From NCBI GenBank assembly GCA_016926695.1, contig JAFGOB010000066.1, forward strand, positions 1 through 64,000: DNA of 64,000 nt, given 5' to 3'. Both the position numbers and the translations under genes were made by a program. The notes beneath the pieces are model-generated. The model did no database searches, was not told where the DNA came from, and saw only the letters and a list, made by a program, of their open reading frames with translations. The stretch comes from Dehalococcoidales bacterium. GTDB taxonomy: Bacteria > Chloroflexota > Dehalococcoidia > Dehalococcoidales > UBA3254. The first letter of the stretch is position 1. Each line of letters opens with the position of its first letter. Positions 55,428 to 64,000 of this stretch are shown here, one piece after another.

Positions 55428-56864
55428 ATGCGAGTTAATTTGCTGGTACCGGCCTTTGTTCCGGTCATTATACTTATCATGGCAAGTCTGGTTGCCTGCA
55501 CCAGTACCGTAAACTCGCCCCCGGCGCCATCTCAAGCCCAACCCGGATCACAGTCCGCTCCTGAAAACGCGCCTCCCGCAGGGCCGGGAGACGCCCGGGG
55601 AATGCCTGGGCAGCCTCCTTCCGGCGGCAATACAGGCGGCGGGCCGGGACTGTTAAACCAGCCTGCCTCAAGCAGCGTCTTTACGTCTTCAGATACCAAT
55701 AAAACACTTGCCGGTGACGGTACAATCTCGGTATCCGGTTATGCCGACCTTTATTTCGGATCAGCCGGCCGCATAGAAAAAATCAATGTTAAACCCGGTC
55801 ATAAAGTCGCCAAAGACACAGAGTTAGCCCGGCTGGACACAACATCGCTTGAAGCCAGCCTGTCTCAGGCCCAGGTTAGTTTGAATCAGGCCCGGCTGGC
55901 GCAGTCACAGGCCAGGGTAAACCTGGACCAGGCCCAGGTTTCGCAAATCCAGATGGATATAGCCCTGAGTCAGGCTTATCTGTCACAGATTCAGGCCCGT
56001 TCAGCCCTGGCTTCTGCTCAGTTCAACCTCGATAAAGTTTCCCGGGTCAGCGAAATAAAAGACCTTATGACTGATTTACAGCAGCATATCGCCGCCGCTG
56101 AAGTTAACAAAAAGATCATAAAAACGTCCGGGAGCAGTGCGGAGTTTAAGGCCCTGAACGAATACATATTAGAGATCGAGGAAGAGCTGGAAAAACAAAA
56201 AAGTAAACTGTCCGCACTGTTGAGCACCGCTGGATATTCGGGAGCCAATAGCCTGTCCTATGACGCTTTAGGACAGACCTACGATAGACTGACTGTTGAG
56301 GATGCCAGGTTGAAACAGTTGGCAGTGGAGGCGGCACAGAAATCCCTTGACCAGTGTGAAAGCTCAATAGAGCTGGCTAAAAAAAATGTTGAAAAAGCCC
56401 AGGATAGCCTGGTCCTCGCTCAGCAGACCTGCGATATGTCCGGTGATGGGATCGACCTCGCTCAGAAAAACCTGGAGGTGCTTCAGGTACAAATCGACCG
56501 GGCCGTCATTATCGCTCCGTTTGACGGCGTTATAGCGGCGGTGAACCATCAAGAAGGGGACTTTATATCTGCCCCGGCCCAGATGCAGAGTCCGGTCATA
56601 TATCTGGTCGATCTCACTACACTGGAACTGGATATCAGCATCAATGAGCTGGATATCCCCGCTGTTGAAATCGGGCAAAAGGCCAGGATCAGTATAGATG
56701 CATATCCGGAGCTGGTGTTAGACGGGCATGTTTCCAATATCTCTCTTCTGCCGTCGACACAGGGAGGAATAGTCGATTATACCCTGACCATAACCTTCCC
56801 TGCTCCGGCTGATATAAATATTATGATCGGTATGCATGCCTCCGCCTCAATAGATATTGAGTAA
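55428..56864 (+). CDS. RND/HlyD-type membrane-fusion adaptor lipoprotein (478 aa)
   Basis: Lipoprotein signal with the lipobox LVACTST (Cys about residue 24), then a Pro/Gly-rich low-complexity linker. A biotinyl-lipoyl-like half motif (GRIEKINVKPGHKVAKDTEL) follows. A long Gln-rich coiled coil (SQAQVSLNQARLAQSQARV onward, about residues 150-310) leads to the second lipoyl half (APFDGVIAAVNHQEGDFI). Barrel domains end it. The ATG at 55428 behind AGGGGG is chosen over the frame opening at 55395. It is the periplasmic partner of the pump upstream. Confidence 0.88.
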   Translation: MRVNLLVPAFVPVIILIMASLVACTSTVNSPPAPSQAQPGSQSAPENAPPAGPGDARGMPGQPPSGGNTGGGPGLLNQPASSSVFTSSDTNKTLAGDGTISVSGYADLYFGSAGRIEKINVKPGHKVAKDTELARLDTTSLEASLSQAQVSLNQARLAQSQARVNLDQAQVSQIQMDIALSQAYLSQIQARSALASAQFNLDKVSRVSEIKDLMTDLQQHIAAAEVNKKIIKTSGSSAEFKALNEYILEIEEELEKQKSKLSALLSTAGYSGANSLSYDALGQTYDRLTVEDARLKQLAVEAAQKSLDQCESSIELAKKNVEKAQDSLVLAQQTCDMSGDGIDLAQKNLEVLQVQIDRAVIIAPFDGVIAAVNHQEGDFISAPAQMQSPVIYLVDLTTLELDISINELDIPAVEIGQKARISIDAYPELVLDGHVSNISLLPSTQGGIVDYTLTITFPAPADINIMIGMHASASIDIE

Positions 56865-56903
56865 GGCAGCAATATTAGTCCGGGTGTTTTATTACTTGAT
56901 GCT

Positions 56904-57176
56904 TTATTTGTCCGCTGTTCCGTGAAGGTCCCTGCCGCATTTCGGACAGGCGCTGTTTTTCCTGGTCTGAAGAATATTCGTCGTCATGCCGCATTTCGGG
57001 CAGATTACAACCGAATACAGCCTCCGGTAGGCGGCATAGGCCCATAATGTGAAACCCAGGCAGGCAGCCAGGGATAACCAGAACTGGAAATTCATCCCGT
57101 ATATCTTGTAGACCGGCACAAGTATCGCCAGCATTATCAGCACACCGAAACCTGCCGACCTTAAAACAGCATTCAA
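56904..57176 (-). CDS. Small membrane protein with zinc-ribbon (90 aa)
   Basis: Two hydrophobic segments (about residues 9-27 and 32-50) are followed by CPKCG (ICPKCGMTTN) and CPKCG (SACPKCGRDL), a rubredoxin-like zinc ribbon. No family is recognised. It lies directly downstream of the leftward cupin-like gene at 57228 (about 50 bases), so it may be co-transcribed. Confidence 0.65.
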   Translation of the reverse strand: MNAVLRSAGFGVLIMLAILVPVYKIYGMNFQFWLSLAACLGFTLWAYAAYRRLYSVVICPKCGMTTNILQTRKNSACPKCGRDLHGTADK

Positions 57177-57227
57177 CAGACTTCTTTCCTTCCCAAAGGT
57201 TATTTATCTGCCGGTATTGCCGGAGGA

Positions 57228-57536
57228 TTACCCGTTTCCCGTCGCTTCAGCCTTCTCTTCCAGTGTATGGGCCTTTAGGTACTCCGGCGATATAAAAACG
57301 TGTATTTCCTGGAAGGGCTTTCCCACTTTCTGAAAATCGACATGGCGGTGTACCAGTCCTTTCGGATGATAGACCGCTGAAGCGGATTTCACGGTATGTT
57401 TTTCACCCTCTTCACCTAACCACATATCAAGCTCCGCATCAAACTCCCCCACCTTCAAAGGGTCTCCTCCCAGGAAGAGTGCCAGCATGTCATGGTCGTG
57501 TGAATAAAGATACTTGCCATATTTCGAGTTTGCCAT
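57228..57536 (-). CDS. Cupin-like family X protein, short form (102 aa)
   Basis: The smallest member: SHDHDMLALFLGGDPL, EFDAELDMWLGEEGEKH, VYHPKGLVHRH and KPFQEIHVFISPEYL. HxH and the later His are kept, but the Glu after HxH is missing (HDHDMLALF). It starts almost at the conserved core and lacks the N-terminal strands of its relatives, so it may be truncated or a minimal version. It lies between the small zinc-ribbon membrane protein and the molybdoenzyme gene. Confidence 0.65.
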   Translation of the reverse strand: MANSKYGKYLYSHDHDMLALFLGGDPLKVGEFDAELDMWLGEEGEKHTVKSASAVYHPKGLVHRHVDFQKVGKPFQEIHVFISPEYLKAHTLEEKAEATGNG

Positions 57537-57690
57537 TTTCGACCCTCTTTCAGTTCACTTCAGTTTACTTTATTATATCCCCGGTAATCCGGGAACGGCA
57601 TATATATTAAAAACGCCATATATAAATATTTTTAGCACCTTCTGCCGGTTGTATAGCATTAACATATCAGTCCGTCATGCCGACGCCTCG

Positions 57691-60240
57691 TTACCCCTCC
57701 ACCCAGGCCTTGAACAGCAGGCCGGCCCCCCTGTCATACTCCCGCAGAAAGGCTTCGGGATACTTTCTTCTCAGCTCTTCTATTTCCGCCCTTTCGACCT
57801 CTACCAGGAAACCGCTGGTCACTTCTCCGGGAGCATTCCTGGAAACCACTTTGTGAGGACAGATGGTGTTATTGGCCCCGCTTCTGTCCAGTTCACCCGG
57901 AGCTACAGGGTCATATCTGGCCCCGTGGTCCTGGTAGACCGCCCCGGGGATAATCCTCTCCGTTATATAGGCCCCTCCCAGCACAGCTCCCCTCTGATTG
58001 AAAACCCTGACGATATCACCCTGCGTGATTCCCCTCGCCAGGGCGTCGGAAGGATGCAGCCAGACCGGCTCGTATAGATAACCGTCCGGGCCCTTGAGCT
58101 TGCAGGTGGGAATCTCTCTCAGCCAGGATACATCGTCTAGTTGGGTATGTACTCTCCAGCGGGGATGATTGGATACCAGCAGCAGAGGATAGTCTCTTGC
58201 CCGGGGATGCTGCTGGCTTTCCTGGTGCGATTCACCCTGCGGGATCCAGTGCGGGACCGCAGGTCTCTCATCGTCCTCAGGAAAGTGCCGGGCCAGATTC
58301 TGAGCGTAAAACTCTATTTTACCCGAGGGAGTAGTCAGCGGATTTTCCTGCGGATTTGTATAAAAACCGTTCAGTCCGGCAGGCGCCTTCTCCCATCCCG
58401 GTTCGGTCGGGACCACGTAATATCCCCTTTTTAGCCACTCCTCGTGGCTGATATGCTCCTGTATTCCCGAAGTGTCAAAACCATGCCTGATCCATTCGGC
58501 TACCGTTTTACCTCCGCTGAACTCCTTCAACAGCCCCATTTTTTCAGCTATGGCGCAGACTATCTCGTAATCGCTTCTGGATTCACCCAGGGGCTCAAGG
58601 CATTTCCCCTCGGGAAAGACCGTTTGAAACTGCTGTCCCATGCTGTCGGCCCCGATGTCCTCCTCCTCCAGTTTGGTATTGGCGGGCAGGATGACATCTG
58701 CAAACAAACAGTCGTTTTCCATCCATGGATGCTGGGCCAGTACAAATTCGATTTTGGGACTTCTTATGGCTTCTATCATGCGGTTGCCCCCGTTCCAGCA
58801 GGTTACCCAGCACGGAGAGTCGGTCCACATCATATGGATTTCCCGGCACCCTTCGGCTGGATAGGTGCTTTGTACGAACTGGCTCTCTACAGGCTCTGTA
58901 TGGGCGGTGGTGCGGCCGTACCAGTTTATCGGCGGGTTGAGAATAGCGTCAGGCAGCAGGGTCTTGGGAATTATCTGTTTCGGTACGCCGGACCTGGTAT
59001 TCTGTCCCCTGTAGGCGGCCATCAGGCTGGGCGCGAAACATCTGCCAGGCAGACCGAAATTTGACATAATAAATTGATTTACCCCCGGTTTACCCACTCC
59101 CTGCATCGCCAGCAGAAGTACTTCCAGGCGTGCAGGCTCCGTTGAGTACGGACCTCGAATATATGAACCGCCGTTGCCGTGGGCGATGCTGGTCCTTCTC
59201 GAAGCCCATTCCCGGGCCAGTGCCTTTATTATTCTTGCCGGGACGCCTGTTATCGGTTCAGCCCATCGAGGGGTTTTGGCCTGGCCTTCCTCTCCACCCA
59301 TGACATATTCTTTAAATATTTCAAAGCCGGTGGTGTGAGTTGCTATATAGTCTTTATCATAAGTCCCTTCACTGATCCAGGTATAAGCGATAGCCAGTTG
59401 CAGTGCCGCATCCGTGTTGGGCTTGACCGGGATCCATTTATCCGCGTGTACCGCCGCCCCGTAGTTCAAGTCCGGGCATACGTAGAGGCTCCTGATGCCC
59501 AGTTCGCTGAACCAGTAGCACAAGCGGCTCGCTGACTGATCGCTGAATCCCATCGGTGTGGTCTCCGGGTCGCAGCCCCAGAAAAGGATCATATCCGTAT
59601 TCTCGGCTATATCTTTGACGCAGTTAGTCTGGGGCCACATCATGCCCGCCCACGGCTCCATACCCCAGACATGTTTCGCTCCCCAGTACCACCCTTCCCA
59701 GCTATCCGGGTTCCTGGCCTGTAGTGTGTAACCGCCCAAAAGCTCCATCAGTCGGGTATTGCATCCGTGGGGTGCGTGTACTATCTTGGTCTCACCGTGA
59801 CCGTCAGCCTGGCACAGGACCGCGTACGGCCCGTATTCCGCCACTATCCTCCTGATCTCGCCGGTCACTATTTCCAGGGCTTCATCCCAGCCGATTCTTC
59901 TGAAGCGGCTTTTGCCCCTGTTTTGAGGGTTTCTCGGTCCGCCGGGATCCCAGTCTACCCTTTTCAGCGGATAAAGGACCCTGTTGGGTGATTGAACGCG
60001 TTTCTTGTATACCAGGCTGAAGGGCGGCAGGAGAGATTTCAATGCGGGAGTAAACTTCTTGCCCCGGGCTTCGATTACCCATGGATCAAGCTCCTTCTCC
60101 GTGTATTGGGAGTCGAAGTGCAGGGGCCGTATGCGGATTATCCTGCCGTCCTTGACGTCGACAACCCCGGGGTTGCTCCCGTTGCCGAAGGAGCAAAGCC
60201 CGAAACCCTTGATAAACGACTTTTCATCTGCCACTTTCAA
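57691..60240 (-). CDS. Molybdopterin oxidoreductase, pyrogallol transhydroxylase-like (849 aa)
   Basis: DMSO-reductase-family protein without an N-terminal 4Fe-4S motif and without a Tat signal, so cytoplasmic. NPDSWEGWYWGAKHVWG contains Asp179-Ser180-Trp181, matching the Mo ligand Ser175 and its neighbours in the pyrogallol:phloroglucinol transhydroxylase large subunit. His148 in DGHGET matches its His144. Later parts include WGCDPETT and the C-terminal dinucleotide-binding half. The enzyme may move a hydroxyl group on an aromatic ring, or hydrate an unsaturated bond. The iron-sulfur small subunit of transhydroxylase is not encoded nearby. The divergent TPP-enzyme gene shares its 330-base upstream region. 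Confidence 0.8.
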   Translation of the reverse strand: MKVADEKSFIKGFGLCSFGNGSNPGVVDVKDGRIIRIRPLHFDSQYTEKELDPWVIEARGKKFTPALKSLLPPFSLVYKKRVQSPNRVLYPLKRVDWDPGGPRNPQNRGKSRFRRIGWDEALEIVTGEIRRIVAEYGPYAVLCQADGHGETKIVHAPHGCNTRLMELLGGYTLQARNPDSWEGWYWGAKHVWGMEPWAGMMWPQTNCVKDIAENTDMILFWGCDPETTPMGFSDQSASRLCYWFSELGIRSLYVCPDLNYGAAVHADKWIPVKPNTDAALQLAIAYTWISEGTYDKDYIATHTTGFEIFKEYVMGGEEGQAKTPRWAEPITGVPARIIKALAREWASRRTSIAHGNGGSYIRGPYSTEPARLEVLLLAMQGVGKPGVNQFIMSNFGLPGRCFAPSLMAAYRGQNTRSGVPKQIIPKTLLPDAILNPPINWYGRTTAHTEPVESQFVQSTYPAEGCREIHMMWTDSPCWVTCWNGGNRMIEAIRSPKIEFVLAQHPWMENDCLFADVILPANTKLEEEDIGADSMGQQFQTVFPEGKCLEPLGESRSDYEIVCAIAEKMGLLKEFSGGKTVAEWIRHGFDTSGIQEHISHEEWLKRGYYVVPTEPGWEKAPAGLNGFYTNPQENPLTTPSGKIEFYAQNLARHFPEDDERPAVPHWIPQGESHQESQQHPRARDYPLLLVSNHPRWRVHTQLDDVSWLREIPTCKLKGPDGYLYEPVWLHPSDALARGITQGDIVRVFNQRGAVLGGAYITERIIPGAVYQDHGARYDPVAPGELDRSGANNTICPHKVVSRNAPGEVTSGFLVEVERAEIEELRRKYPEAFLREYDRGAGLLFKAWVEG

Positions 60241-60326
60241 TCCCTCCCGGTGCTTTCGCCCTCTTTTCCTTTGAATCGGTATCTGATAAAACCGGGTATA
60301 CTGCTGTAGCGCCAGGTAATCAAGTG

Positions 60327-60371
60327 TATATTTTTCAGTGTGTTTTTGAGTTCAATATACTGAAAAGCCAT
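60327..60371. promoter_or_regulatory. Inverted repeat between divergent molybdoenzyme and TPP genes
   Basis: TTTTCAGT (60332-60339) is mirrored by ACTGAAAA (60359-60366), flanked by TATA. It lies centrally in the AT-rich 60241-60568 spacer and could be an operator for both genes. Nothing else is seen in the spacer. Confidence 0.4.
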
Positions 60372-60568
60372 ATATGAGACACTACACTACAGAATACTAC
60401 CCCGCCGGTCTTCTGACAATATACGCTTTAGTTTTGTTTTGGGGTGGATTTTGATCTTTACACATTTTTGCAGTTGAGTCATAGTAGTAAATAAAGAATA
60501 AAGAAATTTTCGCACATGTTTAACCTGTAAAAAGGGTATCTTGAGAACAATTTTGGGGAGGATTGAAA

Positions 60569-62234
60569 GTGACGAAAACAACCGGCAAAGAAGCCCTGAT
60601 GCAGATATTGGCTGGCGAAGGTATTGAATACGTCTTCGGTGTTCCCGGTGCCACCGAGGCGCATTTTTTGGACGCAGTACGGGAACACCCTGAGATCAGC
60701 TATATTCTCTGTCTGCATGAACTCACGGCGGCGGGAATGGCCGAGGGATATACCCGGGCCTGCGGCAAATTGGCCTGCCTCAACCTGCATACCAACACCG
60801 GGCTGGCTGCCGCTCTTCCGATGTTGTCCAATGCCTGTTCAGGCAACGTGCCTATGATTATCACAGTCGGCCAGCAGGATACACGGTTGCTGGCCGCGGA
60901 ACCGGCCATGTCCGGTGATCTTGTAAAAATCGCCGCTCCCTTCGTAAAATGGGCAACCGAGGTCATCCATACCGAAGATATCCCCATGATAATGCGCCGC
61001 GCTTTCAAGGTGGCCAACCATCCACCCGGAGGACCGGTAATGGTCTCATTCCCTCTCGATGTCATGGCCGGCGCCTTTGATTTTGATTACACGCCCGGTC
61101 TTCAATTCTTCACCAGACTCCATCCGGACGACGATTCCATCAGAATAGCAGTGGACCTGCTCTCCCGTTCGCAGAACCCGGTCATTATAGTGGAAGATGG
61201 TATATCCAGGTGCCAGGCCCTGGCGGAGGTTGTCCGCCTGGCCGAAATTACTGGCGCCCGGGTATATCAGCCTTGGATGAGTGATGTCAATTTCCCCCGT
61301 GGACCACCCTCAATACCTGGGTGACCTGGACCTGAACAGCGAGAGTACCCGTGAAATACTTGAAAAAACAGATGTGCTGGTAGTGATCGGCGCCCGTTTT
61401 TTCCAGCAGGCCTTGTATTTTTCCCAACCCCTCCTTCCCCAAAGCACCAGGGTGATACATATCGACGATGATCCCTGGCAAATTGCCAAGAATTACCCTG
61501 TCGACTGTAACGTTGAAGGCGATATCAAGACAGCCCTGTCCGATCTTGCCGGCGCGTTTGAAAATAAAGCGACTGACTATGTAAAAACGGCTGTTGATTC
61601 CAGGATCAGGGCGATATCGCTTGAGAAACAGGCCATGGTCCGGGCATTCCATGACAAGATACTCGCGGAAAGAGACCATGTCCCGGCCTCCGGTACAAGA
61701 CTGATGCAGGAAATCAGGGATACCCTCAAACCTGATACTTATATTGTCGATGATTGCTGGTCGTACTCCTCCACCCTGCGAATGGCATTGCCCTTGAATG
61801 ATGCCTGTAGTTACCAGCGCTCCAGGGGCGGGGGCAGTATCGGAGGAGGTTTGCCCTGCGCACTGGGCGCAAAACTTGCCTTGCCACAGAGGCCTGTGGT
61901 CTGTATCAGCGGTGACGGAAGCGCCATGTGGGGAATCCAGAGCCTCTGGGTGGGAGCGCACTATAATATTCCTGTTACTTTCATCATCCTCTCCAATGGG
62001 GCCTACCGTCAGGTCCGCATAATGGAAACCAAAATCCTTGGTGAAAGGTATTCCGGACGTACTCTGGGCACGGAGTTGTTTCCACCCAGGAATGATTTTT
62101 GCAGGATCGCTGAAGGAATGGGACTGGTTGCCAGCAGAGTGGAAAGACCTGAACAGCTCAAGAAAATACTGAAACAGTCATTTGAATGCAACCGTCCAAA
62201 CCTGGTGGAAGTTACAGTCGATGCATCTTTTTAA
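60569..62234 (+). pseudogene. TPP-dependent enzyme (acetolactate-synthase/benzoylformate-decarboxylase type), frameshifted
   Basis: One gene in two frames. The first frame (to 61324) has the N-terminal pyrimidine domain: IEYVFGVPGATEAHF with the catalytic Glu region (CLHELTAAGMAEGYTR). The second, open from 61281, has the central domain and the C-terminal TPP-binding motif ISGDGSAMWGIQ...NGAYR. They meet at a run of five C near 61293-61300. Removing one C gives NFPVDHPQYLGDL and an uninterrupted 554-residue protein. So this is either a base-call error or a fresh frameshift. Start GTG at 60569 follows GGGGAGG. Substrate is unknown; 2-oxo acid decarboxylation or carboligation are options. Confidence 0.8.
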
Positions 62235-62238
62235 AGGT

Positions 62239-62328
62239 GCTACAAACGTAAATACAATTGAAGCAACCAGCACAAAGTATAAAAATTGTTGTCATACTAA
62301 AGGACCCCGGTATACCTTGATTCCTATC
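62239..62328. repeat. Copy 2 of the 90-base dispersed repeat
   Basis: Ungapped partner of 20044-20133, starting 4 bases after the TPP-enzyme stop. The hairpin CCGGTA / TATCGG encloses the same loop TACCTTGATTCC, but the pairing uses different bases than in copy 1. Confidence 0.65.
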
Positions 62329-62782
62329 GGTAGCATAATATACAACGCAATATCCTGCACCATGGATCAAAGAGTACAATTCTGAACCTGAATTTCACGA
62401 ATATTACACCTTTATGAGGCTGATTCCTGCTCATAAAACCACCGTTGGACACCAGGATTTTACTTGTTCTCCTCACGTCCAGCAAAGATGTGGAACGTGC
62501 TCAGTTTCATATCTCCTCTATCCGCGGATTAGCGGTTGTAAAAGCCCGCCGGTTGCTATTTTACATAATTTTACGTTTTGCCGCAGCTCAACTGTAGCCC
62601 GGTGTTCCCCTGACACTGATGGCGGAAAATATCGTCAATCGTACCAACGGCGAATGTAAGGTTGAGATTTTCTGAAGCGATTCGCTTGTTCTCATGTTCG
62701 AAGTTACCTCTATCATCCCCTTGAACACAAGCCGCGCCAGGAGTACGAGTCAAGACGTTGGAAGATTGGAAAGGCCTCATGG
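62329..62782. other. Intergenic region, nothing recognised
   Basis: A leftward open frame at 62571-62789 and short rightward frames show no family resemblance or ribosome site. The stretch may hold decayed mobile or transporter sequence, since a TRAP permease remnant follows. Confidence 0.35.
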
Positions 62783-62995
62783 TTGTCACGCATATCGGGC
62801 GGGCTGATGTTGGGTGAAGCTGCTATGGCTGCCATTATAGGCTACATCGGAGGATGCATTATCACCTTCGGCATACCCACCGGCGAGCTTATTAAAGGCA
62901 TTGTACCTTTTTTCATCGGCCTGATCGTATTCCTGGGGATTCTGATAGCCTTCCCTGAGATCACTCTCTGGCTTCCGAATATGATGAGAGGATAA
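62783..62995 (+). pseudogene. TRAP transporter large permease (DctM), C-terminal remnant
   Basis: The last 45 residues, GIPTGELIKGIVPFFIGLIV and LIAFPEITLWLPNMMRG, match the C terminus of DctM-type TRAP permeases. There the membrane-embedded end reads GIIPFLIALI...LWLPNLM. The other 350 or so residues are missing and the sequence upstream is unrelated. It is a remnant, not a working gene. Confidence 0.6.
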
Positions 62996-63071
62996 AATCA
63001 CAAAAAATAGCCTGGAGAGTTTTCATTATGCCCCCGGACCACATCAATTCTGCTTGGAGGAGTTTCCCTGC

Positions 63072-64000
63072 TTAAGCCTTAATCCCCAGTTTGCCCGTAA
63101 GAAGCTCCCGTATTGTTTTGGGATTGGCTTTCCCGCCTGAAACTTGCATTACCTGCCCTATTAGAAAACCCATTGCTTTTCCCTGGCCGTTTTTATAATC
63201 GGACACAGCCGCCGGCTGTGCGCTTATTACCTTATCAACCAGGGTCTCAAGCGCTGTGGTGTCCGATATCTGCCGGATCCCAAGGGCGCTTACAATTTCT
63301 TCAGGAGACTTGCCATCTTCAAACAAACGAACAAGCACCTCACGCGCCGCGTTGGCATTGATCTTATCCTGTGCAAGCATCTTCAGAAGCGCACCCAGCC
63401 GTACGGGAGTTACCCTTGTATTGCTCAATTCCTGCCGCCGTTCTTTTACAGCCGGGATGAGTTGCGTGGTCAACCAGTGTATGGCTGTGCGCGGAATGAT
63501 GTCCTGTCCTGCCAGTGCCTCGAAATAGCTTGCCATCTCCGGATCGCTGCTTAAAAAAACCGCCTCGTCCCTCGCAAGATCATACTGTCTGGTAAATCTT
63601 TCAGCCTTTGCGGCAGGCATTTCCGGAAGACGCGAACACATTTTTTGAATCCAGTCCGGCGATAGCTCAATAACAGGAACCGATGGATCGGGAACGCAGG
63701 GACCTTCAAATTTTTCGCGCATAGGCGTTGTGACCTTTTTATCCGGGTCCCATAGACGGGTATGCAATGTTACTGCTTCCCCTGCCTGAACAGCCGCGCC
63801 CTGGCGGTTTATCTCATAAGCTATGGCGTCACCAACATGACGCACGGAATTCATGTTTTTAACTTCCACCTTGGTATTCATCTGGTTAGTCCCGGGGGGA
63901 CGTATAGAAATATTTGCGTCAACACGCATCGTACCGTTTTCCATACTGCACTCTGATGAGCCTGCGTAACGGACCTGTGTGCGCAGCGCCTTTAGAAATT
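63072..64000 (-). CDS. gatB: Asp-tRNA(Asn)/Glu-tRNA(Gln) amidotransferase subunit B, C-terminal part (cut by window edge)
   Basis: Reading from the edge, LKALRTQVRYAGSSECSMENG and RVDANISIRPPG join the kinase-like GatB core. VEVKNMNSVRHVGDAIAYEI and TTPMREKFEGPCVP continue it. The C-terminal helical YqeY-like tail runs to GKLGIKA. GatB binds the misacylated tRNA and activates it for amidation to Gln- or Asn-tRNA. At least the first 170 residues lie beyond 64000. No gatA or gatC is in view. Confidence 0.93.
   Translation of the reverse strand, partial: FLKALRTQVRYAGSSECSMENGTMRVDANISIRPPGTNQMNTKVEVKNMNSVRHVGDAIAYEINRQGAAVQAGEAVTLHTRLWDPDKKVTTPMREKFEGPCVPDPSVPVIELSPDWIQKMCSRLPEMPAAKAERFTRQYDLARDEAVFLSSDPEMASYFEALAGQDIIPRTAIHWLTTQLIPAVKERRQELSNTRVTPVRLGALLKMLAQDKINANAAREVLVRLFEDGKSPEEIVSALGIRQISDTTALETLVDKVISAQPAAVSDYKNGQGKAMGFLIGQVMQVSGGKANPKTIRELLTGKLGIKA

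Noticed and set aside
58444..59064. 206-residue rightward frame inside the molybdoenzyme gene
   Set aside because: Lies wholly opposite a gene with clear active-site motifs and has no recognisable domain.
62571..62789. 72-residue leftward frame after the TPP gene
   Set aside because: No family, no ribosome-binding site, in a region with other decayed sequence.

Overview
The window looks like the chromosome of a strictly anaerobic, non-model bacterium. Support comes from an NfnAB-type electron-bifurcating transhydrogenase pair, a selenocysteine protein, a molybdopterin enzyme of the transhydroxylase type, two radical-SAM enzymes, an old-yellow-enzyme/dienoyl-CoA-reductase-like iron-sulfur flavoprotein, and no respiratory-chain genes. 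The remA-gmk overlap, competence genes (comEC/comEA) and tiny tRNA cluster fit Chloroflexota (Dehalococcoidia-like) or a Firmicutes-like lineage. I favour Dehalococcoidia-like Chloroflexota, but this is inferred from gene content only.

Layout. 1-850: a mobile-element scar. A decayed tyrosine integrase is fused to the 5' half of a tRNA-Gln next to intact tRNA-Leu, tRNA-Gly and tRNA-Phe, and is cut off by IS-like terminal repeats. 1-8.2 kb: housekeeping genes (Smr, eIF2B-like, CinA-Nudix fusion, radical SAM, DUF167, a Tritrichomonas-type IMP dehydrogenase, GNAT, alpha/beta hydrolase). 8.2-9.9 kb: an AT-rich accessory island with a REP-like hairpin, a broken REP-associated transposase, and a TIR-domain gene with an in-frame amber codon. 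10-16 kb: comEC-comEA, then APC permease-Usp-TrkA-TrkA, all leftward. 16.4-18.6 kb: nfnAB. 19-20 kb: remA-gmk.

20-27 kb: a catabolic-looking region with an OYE-type flavoprotein, a UGSC-like selenoprotein read through UGA at 22728-22730 with a SECIS-like hairpin, rhodanese, aldehyde dehydrogenase and MBL hydrolase. 27-31 kb: nudC, a double cupin-like protein, a TIGR04076-like protein, a single cupin-like protein and a MarR regulator. 31-35 kb: MYG1-like hydrolase, Tex and an SDR. 35.5-41 kb: glutamine synthetase, cytidylate-kinase-like protein, DRE-TIM metallolyase and KamA-like radical SAM enzyme, ending at an 18-bp perfect hairpin. 41-49 kb: ClC channel, divergent oppBCDF and its binding protein. 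49-57 kb: another cupin-like protein, PAS histidine kinase, RND pump and adaptor. 57-62 kb: a further cupin-like protein, the transhydroxylase-like molybdoenzyme and a divergent, frameshifted TPP enzyme. 62-64 kb: a TRAP permease remnant and the C-terminal part of gatB, running off the edge.

The strongest non-routine signals are: (i) the UGA-containing UGSC-like selenoprotein operon; (ii) a family of five related cupin-like domains spread over four loci, with the same metal-ligand pattern; (iii) a 90-bp ungapped repeat, 42 kb apart, whose hairpin is kept in both copies by different base pairs; (iv) the TIR gene with a C-terminal Cys motif resembling archaemetzincins; (v) the GS/metallolyase/KamA-like operon. 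No CRISPR array, rRNA or prophage structural gene was seen.
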